This document shows, piece after piece, positions 13,311-22,824 of a stretch of DNA of 64,000 bases. A program made the position numbers and the translations under genes. The notes below the pieces were generated by a model, which saw nothing but the letters and a program-made list of their open reading frames with translations, was not told the DNA's origin and did no database searches. Each line of letters starts with the position of its first letter. Positions within the stretch are counted from its first letter, which is position 1. Source of the DNA: Bryopsis sp. KO-2023 (Eukaryota > Chlorophyta > Ulvophyceae > Bryopsidales > Bryopsidaceae). The stretch covers positions 5,890,001 to 5,954,000 of the forward strand of contig BSYQ01000001.1 in the NCBI GenBank assembly GCA_030272585.1, given 5' to 3'.

Positions 13311-13870
13311 TAGTACCCCCACCCCTGTTATAACTGCATCGAATTGGGCTTCCCACCTAGGGGACCAGTCCTGCACACCGGGCTCTGTCGGGGCTCCGTT
13401 ACAGCTCCTTGGTCTTCGGTCTTCGGGGGCTTCAGGGTCATCGGGGGCTTCGGTCTCGGGCTTGAGCTTGGGCAGCACCTGTTGCATGGGGCAAGGAGAC
13501 CATAGTGTCTCCTTGCCCCACAACACCACTGAATGATCAATAGATTGTTTTTTCAAGAATTGAAAAGAAACAAGCATAACAAAAAAAAATCAACAAGAAA
13601 AATACATACCATAGCCCATGAGCTTGAAAAGGAGGAGAGCTGGTGAGAGAAGCCCTCCAGTGATTTGGCCATGGTCTTGAAGGCTCAGGAAAAGGCTCCG
13701 GCACAGGCACAGGCTTGGACTGGGGGTATGGGGAAAAAAGGGGGCACGGGGTTAAGAGGGGCGGGGACTGGGGGGCATGGTGTGGAGGACGGTCCCTCTA
13801 GGCAGGAAGCCCTTCCAAAGAAACCCCTGCGCACTGATTGATTGGTTTTGGACCAGGGGTGGGGGTACTA
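13311..13870. mobile_element. Inverted-repeat element, copy 1 (560 bp)
   Basis: The borders are a perfect 17-bp inverted repeat, TAGTACCCCCACCCCTG at 13311-13327 and its complement at 13854-13870. The outer TA of each arm could be a TA target duplication. About 460 internal bases (13351-13812) recur in the same orientation at 15754-16268 with high identity. On the minus strand both copies have two open stretches, one proline-rich, separated by a piece starting GTATGT that resembles an intron, so the element may have captured part of a host gene. No transposase frame is seen. Confidence 0.65.
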
Positions 13871-15723
13871 ACCTAATATGCGACGGTGCTCCTCAGTCCC
13901 CAAAATCTGGTTTTTTTCTGTGAACAAACTAATTCATAAACAAACCCCTCCTCTCTTCTTCGACCAGTTTCTTTTTTCTATTTTTCCCTCTTTACTCCTT
14001 TTTTTACCCAGTTTTGATTTGACAAGTGATGATTTTTTTCGAAACCAAGAGACCTCTGCAAGCAACTGTCGCTACTTCTTCATATTTGAGAAAAAAAAAT
14101 AAAAAAATCCATCTTTTTCTATAAACCAGTAGGGAGTGAATCCTCGCACCATGTCGCATGCTAGCAGCCTCTGATATCTTTTTCTTCCCAAGTTTTTTGT
14201 TTCTCTCAAAGTTTTTTTGTCTCCCTAGATCACTAAACTGTTTTTTTTTTTCTTTCCCTGAATTGACATAATGGCTGATGTCATGCTCTGACCATTGTCC
14301 AGTCCAACTATTATCCCAAAGGTCTGATTAATCCTCTGCCAGCCAACATCCTGCCAGCTCTTGACCAATCAAACAGCCCTACATCCAGCAGGAGACAAAA
14401 TCAACACGGTTTCAGAATGGGAGTATATCTTTGTGTGCGCAAAACCTCACTCCCAGGCAAGAAAAACGAAAGATAATTTTTCAAAAAAAACACTTCTGCA
14501 ATTACCAGCCCAGGAGGGTATCACTGGAAGCAGCCAATGAAAGCACTAAAATAGAATTTCGCAGAAAACCCAATGCAAGCAGAAACACGAGGTAGAACTC
14601 ACCTTTTCATATTCCAGGGCAAAGGCCTCCCATTAACATCCCAAAAGCATTCATCGCTCAGCCAGCGGCATTTTTAATTTGCGTCTATACAACCTTGTCC
14701 TTTTGAATTGAACCTCGAATGGGAGCTCCAGGCGGCTGATGTTGCGAACCTCTTGTCTTGCAGCAATCGGTGATCGCCTTTCTTGGGATTCAATGCCATA
14801 TGTCTTATGCAGTGTTGCAAAGCTTGCCACGAAATATTGAAAACAGAAACTTGAGAAAAGCTTCCTCCATCTCTTTCTCAGAAACGGTTCTTCTAATGCA
14901 AAAAGAAAAGCGCCATGCTTGCAGATTGTGCAGTTATTTGAGAACACAATGCTCAGTTAGATTTGAATGCAAAACTCCCCATGCAGTCTTGATGCAGGGA
15001 AATATAACCACCAATGGTTTTTAAAATACGAACAACCCAATGTTTGCTTGAAAGACTATCCGTTGCAGTCAGACAAACATATTTGCACAAATTTTGACCC
15101 AGAAGAACCCGGCCAGGAAATGAAGAAAATAGCTCCAGTTGAATTGATGACCAAGACTCCATGTTGTGGTCAGGTAGAATAATAACGAAGATGTTTGCCA
15201 CAAGCCCAGGGGCTCTGAATTTGAGGTGGCTGAGTTACATCGATAGGCATGCTATTCACTTGAATGCATTTTGAAATCATGTTGCAAAAAACAAGAACTT
15301 GGTTTTTTAAAGAGATCATCACCCAACAGTTCTGGGCAGCAAAGTAGGATCCCTTCCGAACCCGGCGATCTCGCCAAAACCCACCCAGCCAACTTTGCCA
15401 TGAGGTGTTGAAGAAAAACGATGCTACCGTTGAAAACTGAATGCCAGAGTGGATTGATCGAGACTTGGTCCATGAATATTCAGAATATTCACAGTTACAG
15501 ATATTTTCATGTTAAGGAAAGTAGCAACAGGGAGCCTTAAAACTTGAAGGAGGCCCAACAGATTTGACCGATCTTTTATAACAATCGTTAAATTGAACTT
15601 GCTCCATGAAGTATGACCCATATAGAAATGTTGTTCAGAAGTTGCAGTTTTTTAATCTTTCACTGCGGGTGCTCGAACCAACTCTTTGTTTACGCCTTGT
15701 TTTTTGGGGGTTTTTTCCACTTT
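13871..15723. other. Spacer with minus-strand coding relics
   Basis: This lies between the two element copies. Minus-strand open stretches at 14651-14947, 14953-15201 and 15252-15473 have protein-like composition but no recognisable domain. They may belong to the same decayed sequence seen at 10.9-12.3 kb or to a separate broken gene. T-rich spacer (13900-14260) fills the rest. Confidence 0.3.
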
Positions 15724-16129
15724 GCCCCCACCCTGATTTTAGTTGAAGGGGGTCCCCTGCCTAGGGGACCAGTCCTGCACACCGGGCTCTGTCGGGGCTC
15801 CGTTACAGCTCCTTGACTTGGTCTTCGGTCTTCGGGGGCTTCAAGGTCATCGGGGGCTTCGGTCTCGGGCTTGAGCTTGGACAGCCACCTGTTGCGTGGG
15901 GCAAGGAGACCACAGTACCTCCTTGCCCCACAACACCAATGAACAGTCAATAAATATTTTCGTAAGAATTAGAAAATAACAAGCATACGAAAAACAAATC
16001 AGCAAGACAGCCACATACCATAGCTCATAATCTGGAAATGGTGGAGAGCTGCTGAGAGAAGCCCTCCAGTGATTTGGCCACGGTCTTGAAGGCACGGGCA
16101 CAGGCTCGGGCACAGGCTCGGGCACGGGC

Positions 16130-16188
<59 letters not shown>

Positions 16189-16268
16189 GGGAAAATGGGG
16201 GCACGGGGTTAAGAGGGGCGGGGACTGGGGGGCATGGTGTGGAGGACGGTCCCTCCAGGCAGGAAGAC
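15724..16268. mobile_element. Inverted-repeat element, copy 2 (truncated)
   Basis: This is a second copy of the 13311-13870 element in the same orientation. It shares the tract from CCTAGGGGACCAGTCCTGCA (about 15760) to the block ending GGCAGGAAG near 16267. The left end keeps a weak CCCCCACCCTG remnant and the right inverted repeat is missing, so the copy is truncated. It differs from copy 1 mainly by a much longer GGCAC(A/G) hexamer tract. A minus-strand open frame (15847-16284) runs through the hexamers as a Pro-Val repeat. Confidence 0.65.
16091..16188. repeat. GGCAC(A/G) hexamer microsatellite
   Basis: About 16 tandem hexamers, GGCACR with some GGCTCG variants. The matching site in copy 1 (about 13690-13716) has only a few units. 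On the minus strand the array would encode alternating Pro-Val. Confidence 0.9.
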
Positions 16269-16559
16269 CCCGGGCGTTGTGCAAACAGATGGCACTTCAC
16301 ACGTTTTAAGGGTGGAAAAAAGAAAACATTGAACAGGTGGAAAGCTTGGGCGGAGGGCGCCGTCCTAAACCGTCCAGTGGAGTGTTGCACTCTTGGAAGC
16401 GTAAACCAGGCCTCCGTTACGCGAAGAAAATTGGCGGGGGGGGGGGAAATCGAAAAATTGCGGCGGATGACAGTTTGACAAGGACGCCCAGCCCTCAAGG
16501 CTCATTTAGAGAACGGAAAAATTAAAAATGAAATGCTGCTTCCCTCACGCAGCAAGCTC

Positions 16560-16594
16560 AATCAGCTTACAAATCAGCTTACAAATCAGCTTAC
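16560..16594. repeat. 12-bp tandem repeat, three copies
   Basis: Three head-to-tail copies of AAATCAGCTTAC (the first lacks one base). Read on the minus strand each unit is GTAAGCTGATTT, a good 5' splice site, so three candidate donors lie 12 bases apart directly after the open frame at 16595-16818. Confidence 0.85.
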
Positions 16595-16818
16595 CTACGA
16601 GTGAGGCCCCAACCTCGTGCGCAGCTATTTTTGGGCGGAGGCGTTAACACTCTCTGCACAAGCAATGGAGCAGACAGTCTTTTTTGTTCTTTCCTGAGGA
16701 TGCTATTCTTAGCATGTGTCAGGGGTGCGAACCCAGAAGTCGATTCAATGGAATCTGACTGCTCAACGGTGCTCACTGAGCCCGAAGGCATTGACTGATG
16801 GCTAGTAAACGTAAGCAT
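16595..16818 (-). CDS. Possible first exon of an unrecognised gene
   Basis: An ATG at 16818 opens a frame of about 74 codons rich in Ser, Thr and Lys. It ends at a GTAAGC donor and reaches a stop within the donor if unspliced. It is divergent from the mTERF-like gene. No domain is recognised, and downstream exons on the minus strand (toward 14.6-15.5 kb) cannot be assigned. It could be a chance frame. Confidence 0.25.
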
Positions 16819-17146
16819 GAATTTGTATGGTGAATGAGGGAATAAAGCCTGGTCTGCCCTTCATTCCAACCATCGTCATCCACCCAGAAAGGGGTTACAT
16901 CCCCAACCCCCCCCCCAGTTCGAACAACTTATTCAGCATCTCAGTTCCAACCACCAGGTGCCCCATCTTTCAAACAGTGGATATTTGATTGGAAAAAGAA
17001 GTCAGTACCTTCGTGCTTGTCCCTCCACGTTTTTCGACCGATCACGTGACTCAGCGCTTGGTTTACACAAATCTGTCCGTTTATTTCTTTGCCATGGGGG
17101 GTGGGCGCTCACATCAAATGGTGATCGAGCGACAGACCGTTGATTC
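16819..17146. promoter_or_regulatory. Upstream region of the mTERF-like gene
   Basis: 328 bp that must hold the promoter of the gene at 17147, and of the minus-strand frame at 16818 if that is real. It contains a run of nine C near 16908. No TATA box or other element is convincing. Confidence 0.35.
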
Positions 17147-18070
17147 ATGTGGCAGCGCTTGTGGGGAATTCTGTTGCGATCAGATTCGAGCAAACGCGGA
17201 GCCAGAGGATTATGGACGAGCGAGCTGTACGAAGTCGGCGCTCGAAGTTTGGTTGCACACTTAGACATCACGAAAGAGGAATTTCGTAACTTGTGCGACT
17301 CGCTCGAAGCTACAGACTCTCCCAAGGAACGCTACTTCGACGCCCTCAACAATGTCCACATGCTCAACAACCTGCGGATGTTCACTTCGTGGGGTCTGAC
17401 GAAGCAGCAACAGAAGACGGTTTTGTTCGCTTTCCCCACGCTCATCGAAAGACGAACCAGGCACCTGGAATCGATGCGGGAATGGTACCTCAGATTTTTC
17501 CATGTAAAAACCAACGATTTCAGGGAAACCTTCGTTTCGTACCCCTGGCTGCTTTCCTGGACGACAGAAAAGCAGGTCCCTGACATTCTCAAAATATTCT
17601 TGAAGAGAAAATTCGCTAAGGAACACATGCAGATGCTGCTGCTCCATGCTCCCAGAGTCTTCCATTTCCAGCCGCCACGTCAGGTGGAACAAAATCTGCC
17701 TCATTACATGGAGAAGCTCAGCCTATCTTGCGAGGATCTGGTGGAAATGCTGATCAAGGAGCCGGAGCTGTTGGGTTATGACTATATCGATGTGACCAGA
17801 CGTAAAATTCGATGGCTGATGAAAGAACTTGGGCTGGCCAGAGAATTGGTGGTGCGATATGTGTTGGTGGCATGTCCCGATTTGTTGCTGAGGTCTTTTA
17901 TAGAGGATATGAGGGAAAACTTGGCCTGGCTGAAAGAGCGTGGGGTGAAAAGAAAGCATATCAGGAAGCTCATGTTAGCAAATCCCAAGATCCTTCTCCG
18001 CACTGAGTTGTACAATATGCATGACGAGTTGATGGAATTCAAGGATCAAGTCGGGATAGACTATTTTTGA
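17147..18070 (+). CDS. mTERF-like organellar transcription/translation factor
   Basis: An intronless gene of 307 residues. The start is the first ATG after an in-frame TGA at 17141. From about residue 100 on, the protein consists of repeated ~33-residue helical units of mTERF type, each with a proline-led motif: AFPTLI, SYPWLL, HAPRVF, KEPELL, ACPDLLL and ANPKILL. I count six such units, enough for a short curved nucleic-acid-binding solenoid. mTERF proteins act in mitochondria or plastids in transcription termination, initiation or ribosome assembly. The N-terminus begins MWQRLWGILLRSD, basic and hydrophobic with little acid, which fits an organelle presequence. Which organelle and which target cannot be told from sequence. 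Confidence 0.8.
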   Translation: MWQRLWGILLRSDSSKRGARGLWTSELYEVGARSLVAHLDITKEEFRNLCDSLEATDSPKERYFDALNNVHMLNNLRMFTSWGLTKQQQKTVLFAFPTLIERRTRHLESMREWYLRFFHVKTNDFRETFVSYPWLLSWTTEKQVPDILKIFLKRKFAKEHMQMLLLHAPRVFHFQPPRQVEQNLPHYMEKLSLSCEDLVEMLIKEPELLGYDYIDVTRRKIRWLMKELGLARELVVRYVLVACPDLLLRSFIEDMRENLAWLKERGVKRKHIRKLMLANPKILLRTELYNMHDELMEFKDQVGIDYF

Positions 18071-19093
18071 GCCTTCTTTTTTGTATTTTTTGCCTGGGTT
18101 GCAAGCTTTTCTTTTCCATTTCATGCATGCGGTGCGGAGTTGGAATACTGCATGGAGGTAGATTGTGTTAAATATATATATTCTTTAAGTGATGTTCGAT
18201 CAGGCCGATTGCTGTGTTCTTCTTGGAGTGCTGGTACCTGTTTCCCACACAATGTGAAATAGTACCGATGTCTTGTTCAGATAATTTCGAGTCTATTGTA
18301 TGCATTGCAACCATTTTGTGTTTCGTTGAAGTGGTAGAGACTCTGTGATGGTCTGCGGGTGTTGTAGTACAATTGGTTTGAAATTGCATGGTGAACAATG
18401 GACGATTCACAGTGTGGCAATTGTGTGTTCGAGAACAACTTTTCCTGGAATCAATTTTGAATTAATTGATTCGCCAGTTTTTGCCGAGTGGGCCCACGAC
18501 CCATCGACAGCAGGTCTGCATGTTTCATCATCAAATTCAGTGGGGTCAATTGCCAAAAATTGTACTAGATTCCTGAATCACACCCAAAAAAAATCTGAAC
18601 TTCCTGCAAGTCTATTCCTGGTAGAGCTCTGTCGCACTGTAGGGCAAATGTATGTTCTTTTTATCGTTTACTTTGCACTGAGACTGGAAGAAAACTGGCA
18701 ACTTTCGCCAAAGAAGCATCCGGATTGATATTGTCCGATTTCCAACTTTAGTCGATCAGCTCAGTCAGCTTCTAAATTTTTTTTTGTCGAATCTTTCAAT
18801 GACGAAAGCTTCAAAATAGGGGAACAAAATATCACCACGGCAAAGACTGTGAAAGACATAACGATGGCGTCTGGAGGGCGTCGGTGTCGAGTTTTGACGC
18901 GGGGCATGATACGTTCCGCAGTCGGACCGACAGCGTCGAAAGATATCGAAACGAGCCAGTCTGTGGTACAGCAATACCGGAAAAGAGTTGCGCCAGTTCC
19001 ACACCCAGCATTATTGCATGCCCTGCTGCAAGTCGTCTTTTTACGGAACAGTGCTTGCTGTCGGAGCTGGCGTCCTAAAGAAAAAGAGCGACA
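18071..19093. other. Intergenic, no gene
   Basis: This is the mTERF 3' flank followed by the LRR gene's 5' flank. Frames on both strands near 18.8-19.3 kb are shadows of the LRR gene or lack features. A short ATATATAT tract lies near 18173. Confidence 0.4.
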
Positions 19094-21211
19094 ATGGGGC
19101 AGCACGCGTTCTGGCTGGGTCTGGTTTGTTGTGTACTGCTGTCGGGGGGCGGTTGGTGTCAGACGGTACCTTTCATCCCCGAGCAGGAAATTCCAGAGGA
19201 CCTTGGGGTGGATATTTTCTTCTTCGACGACGTTGGGAAAAGCTCCCAGACGCTGGAGGAGCCGATAACAGGAACGCTGGGGCCTTTCGATAATTTCACG
19301 TTCGGTTTGGAAGTCGTGGAGCAAGATGGCACGTTGCCGGACGTTTTGCTGACCCTCTCAGTAACCAATACGAATGGCGACGCTGACCTTTACTGCCACC
19401 CGTGGACTCTCGCGAGCCAGATCAGGCTTCCTTCACCGCAGTTCGCCACCTGGCGTTCCGACCACACCCAGGGGGACGACCACATTTTCATATCCAGAAC
19501 GAACGATGTGTACTCCCGAGAAAAGCGGTTCAACGTTACAGTCGGTAAAGAGGATTTGAAGTCGGTGAAGTTAGTCTGCGGGATATTCGGCAAAGAAACT
19601 GCCGGCACCGACGTCGAGCTGGAGGTCGACGTCTTGTACAAAACTCGCAATTTAGTGAAAGAGGAACTGAAGGCGTTGAAACAGATCCACGAAGACTGTT
19701 GCGGGGGGGACATCCCGTGTCCGTTCGGACCTGGGGCGACTCAGAGCTTTGTTTTCGACAGCGGTATTCTCCAGGGTGGTGATAAAGATGCGTTCTACGA
19801 TTTTTGTCACGCCCGTGGGAGCTTCTGTGACGAAGATGGCCGATTGATCAGGCTGGACATGAGCGGATATGGTCTGACATGTGAATTCCCAACAGCAGCC
19901 CTTGGGAAAATGAAAAGATTGAGGAAACTGGATATGAACTCTAATATGATGACAGGGGACATTGGGGAAATTGCCGAGGAGTTGAGCGGGCTAAAAGACC
20001 TGGAAAGGCTAAGCTTGTCGAGCAATGTCTTGTCCGGCACCTTGTCGAAAGGAAGCGACCGTGGCTTGTGCAAGTTGACTTCGAAACGACTGAAATTTTT
20101 GAACTTGAATTCCAACGAGATCAAGGGGGAAATAGACGGTTGCTTGTTTCAAGCCGATTCTGTTTTGGAGGAGGTGCATTTGGATTTGAACAAGTTCACT
20201 GGAAGTCTTCCAGAGTTTTCCCCTGATGCCAAGGTTGAGCTCTTGAGTATCAGCAACTCCGGAATGACAGGATTAATTCCGGAAAGCTTGGGTGGCATGG
20301 ACACCCTGCGGGCAATCAGATTGTCCAGAAACAAATTGTTGGGTGCGATTCCAGAGAATATCGGGTCGCCACCTAGCCTTCTTATCGTGGATGTGAGCTC
20401 GAACAGATTTGAGGGGGGAATTCCTGAATCTTTGGCAAACGCACCTTTGCTGAGGATGCTCCTTATGTCTGAAAACAACTTGACGAGCGTGCCGGAATCA
20501 TGGGTCAGTGGGAAGCCGAAATCAGAGAATCTGGAGCATGTCGACCTGAACAGCAATCAAATGGAGTCTGGCTTCCCAGTGGGTCTAGCGTTGCTGCCGA
20601 ATCTCCAATATTTCAACATCGCCTTCAACAAATTCGCTGGGGTGCTGCCGCCGGTGGAGAATCTGTTCCCTGTGGCAAAAGTCCTGGTAATGTCGCACAA
20701 CGAATTCGAGGGGAGCATCCCTGAGGAGTTTGGCTCGATAGGAATGTTCAATGGGAAAGTTCCTGCCAGTGCGCTGCCGGTGTTTACTCTGGCTAGCAAC
20801 AAGCTGACTGGGGACATCCCTGAATTTTTCCACGACACGCAGAGGCCGACAGGTCTTACCAACCGAATTTTCCTCGGGAAAAACGAACTGTCGTGTCCTG
20901 AACCCACCGCGCTCCACGGAATCAACGATTTGGTGTGTTTCACCAAATGCGACTGTGAAAAATCGGAAAGGGACGCAAATTTGCTTCAGGGGGGGGGGGA
21001 GGGAAAGGAGAGTCGAGGGGTGAGCTCGTTGAGTACCGGTGCTCAAGCTGCGATTGGTTTGGTGGGGGCTATCTTGGTGGTGTTTTTGGTGGTGGCTATA
21101 GCCGTTGTGATAATAGTGATGCTGAGAAAAAAGAAGTGGACCACCAAGTTGAATGAGATTGAATCAGGGGAGGGAGACATAGAGGTTGGCACCAGGAGTG
21201 CAAATGTGTGA
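19094..21211 (+). CDS. Membrane LRR receptor-like protein with PPC-like domain
   Basis: An intronless gene of 705 residues. The N-terminus is a signal peptide (about 1-23, core FWLGLVCCVLL). Residues ~60-180 resemble a bacterial-type pre-peptidase C-terminal (PPC) beta domain, with NTNGDADLYC and HIFISRT. A cysteine patch follows (EDCCGGDIPCPFG), then about a dozen plant-type leucine-rich repeats (~260-610) with the LxGxIP pattern, such as NKLLGAIPENIG and NEFEGSIPEEFG. A single transmembrane helix lies at ~650-677 (AILVVFLVVAIAVVIIVML), followed by a basic stop-transfer and a 28-residue acidic tail. There is no kinase domain, so it would need a partner to signal, as plant LRR-RLPs do. An 11-G homopolymer (20989-20999) lies between LRRs and membrane helix. 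Ligand and role are unknown. Confidence 0.88.
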   Translation: MGQHAFWLGLVCCVLLSGGGWCQTVPFIPEQEIPEDLGVDIFFFDDVGKSSQTLEEPITGTLGPFDNFTFGLEVVEQDGTLPDVLLTLSVTNTNGDADLYCHPWTLASQIRLPSPQFATWRSDHTQGDDHIFISRTNDVYSREKRFNVTVGKEDLKSVKLVCGIFGKETAGTDVELEVDVLYKTRNLVKEELKALKQIHEDCCGGDIPCPFGPGATQSFVFDSGILQGGDKDAFYDFCHARGSFCDEDGRLIRLDMSGYGLTCEFPTAALGKMKRLRKLDMNSNMMTGDIGEIAEELSGLKDLERLSLSSNVLSGTLSKGSDRGLCKLTSKRLKFLNLNSNEIKGEIDGCLFQADSVLEEVHLDLNKFTGSLPEFSPDAKVELLSISNSGMTGLIPESLGGMDTLRAIRLSRNKLLGAIPENIGSPPSLLIVDVSSNRFEGGIPESLANAPLLRMLLMSENNLTSVPESWVSGKPKSENLEHVDLNSNQMESGFPVGLALLPNLQYFNIAFNKFAGVLPPVENLFPVAKVLVMSHNEFEGSIPEEFGSIGMFNGKVPASALPVFTLASNKLTGDIPEFFHDTQRPTGLTNRIFLGKNELSCPEPTALHGINDLVCFTKCDCEKSERDANLLQGGGEGKESRGVSSLSTGAQAAIGLVGAILVVFLVVAIAVVIIVMLRKKKWTTKLNEIESGEGDIEVGTRSANV

Positions 21212-22110
21212 CATGCATATGTCATGCATGCATGATAGGTTCATCCCACCAAGAACTTGCCTATCGCCATTCTTTTTTCTGCCTATTTTTATTTTTTTGG
21301 TTCTTTCCCCTGGTGCCGTTTATGCTTTGTGTGTTTTTTTTTTTTCTTTTTCTTTTTCTTTTCCTTTTCCTTTTTTTTTTAATTCCACAAATTCTTTGAT
21401 AGTACATGGGCAAAGCTTTGCTTTGTTGGAATGATTGTTTTGGGCTTTCACTCAAGTGATATCGAAAGGAAAAAAAAATCTCAAAAAGAGAAAAAAATGA
21501 CTGGGGGAAAATCGTTGAATGGGTAGAATGTTTTATAATCAAAAAAGGGAGGGAAGGGGGGGGGGCTCCAAATTCCCGCCAAAAAAAAACACACGTCAAG
21601 TGAAGGACTATTTCACTATGGTCGACTTCGTGCCGTGAAAAGAAAGGGTGCCAATCTTTGGGAGGGATGCAATCACAAGAAGGGTTTTTGAAAATCAATT
21701 CTGTGGCTGCTCGAGTTTTTGTTCTTGTACATGTGGCCACTGGTGGAATCAAAGAGTGGATTTACAGCTGGTGGGAAAAATCGCATGGGGCAAATTTGAA
21801 TTCTGGGCAGATTACTGATGGGCTTGTTTTTGAGTTGTTGATTCCCTGTTTTGTCCGAGGTGTTCAGTGCAACAGGCTGGATAAAGACTGGGTGACTGGG
21901 AAAAATGTGGACGGGGTTGAATGAAAAGACATGATGTTATTGTTGGGAAAAAAGGGCAGGCAGGTCCAATGGTGGTATCTGCTGGTGAACTTCCTTTTCC
22001 ACTGATGCAGGGGAATTTATGTAAAAATTTCTTTGGACATCAACGAAATCATTGATTGGATTGGGATGAATAGGTCAGCTGTGTGGACATACACAGGCAT
22101 GTCTCCCCTT

Positions 22111-22174
22111 TTTCTGCTGCTGTACCAGCAGCAGCAGAAAAATCAGTTCACCAGCAACTGGTGAACTGATTTTT
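22111..22174. repeat. Two adjacent perfect hairpins
   Basis: The first is TTTCTGCTGCTG, loop TAC, then CAGCAGCAGCAGAAA. The second is a perfect 17-bp stem (22138-22154 with 22158-22174) around a 3-base loop CAA. They share the A tract at 22138-22140, so the two folds compete or stack. Confidence 0.9.
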
Positions 22175-22745
22175 TGCCAAGAGATTTCACTGTTTGGCTG
22201 TGTAACCAGGGCTGCTGTTGTAGCTGGGGGGCCGCTGTGACTTGTGATGCCAACATACAAGCAATCTTGAATTGAGAAACTGATATCGAGAAACAGGATC
22301 GTGAAAAATGAGAAACCCTTTTTTACAATCGTCCAATACACCACCATCTTTGTTTTTACACCCATTTCTTCTTTTCTGTTTTGATTCTGAATACATTGAC
22401 CAAAACGATTCAGTTCCCTCAAGAACTCAGTTAAGCATTAGCAGAATGAGCAGATGTCAATCCCATTCTTCAACTTCAACCCTACAAAACCAAGATACAA
22501 TTTTCTTTCTTTTTACAAACCCCATGCACCCTCCTTCAACGGCGAAAGGAATACTTTTTCCTCCACCCAAGAAAAAAAGAAAAAAAGGCCTCACCCAGTC
22601 ATCCCATAGCTACTCCAAGCTTGGAGCCACGAATCTGGAAAACGATTCTTTGGGGATTGAGGCCAATGATAATCTGGTCCTTTGTGAATGGTCCAGGCCA
22701 GCATCGGTTAATATCAAATGATATCCTGTGCTATACGCTCTAACA

Positions 22746-22809
22746 CTGAAATACAAAACTGGAATGTCACGATATTTCTGAAATACAAAACCGGAACGTC
22801 ACGATATTT
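22746..22809. repeat. 32-bp tandem duplication
   Basis: Two head-to-tail copies (22746-22777, 22778-22809) that differ at a few positions, beginning CTGAAATACAAAAC and ending GTCACGATATTT. They lie 16 bases past the FA2H stop, in its 3' UTR. Confidence 0.9.
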
Positions 22810-22824
22810 CTTTCTTTACCAACT

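Larger units (their letters stand above)
21212..22824. other. Intergenic between convergent LRR and FA2H genes
   Basis: Shared 3' flank of two convergent genes. It holds a T/C-rich tract (21330-21385), paired hairpins (22111-22174) and a 32-bp tandem duplication (22746-22809). An 85-codon plus frame from ATG 21667 has no known domain and is not called. Confidence 0.4.

Noticed and set aside
13311-16268. Reading the two direct ~500-bp copies as LTRs of one retroelement
   Set aside because: Copy 1 has its own terminal inverted repeats, and no reverse transcriptase, primer site or polypurine tract is seen between the copies.
21667-21924. 85-codon plus frame after the LRR gene
   Set aside because: Has an ATG and mixed composition but no domain or splice context; most likely chance in a 3' flank.
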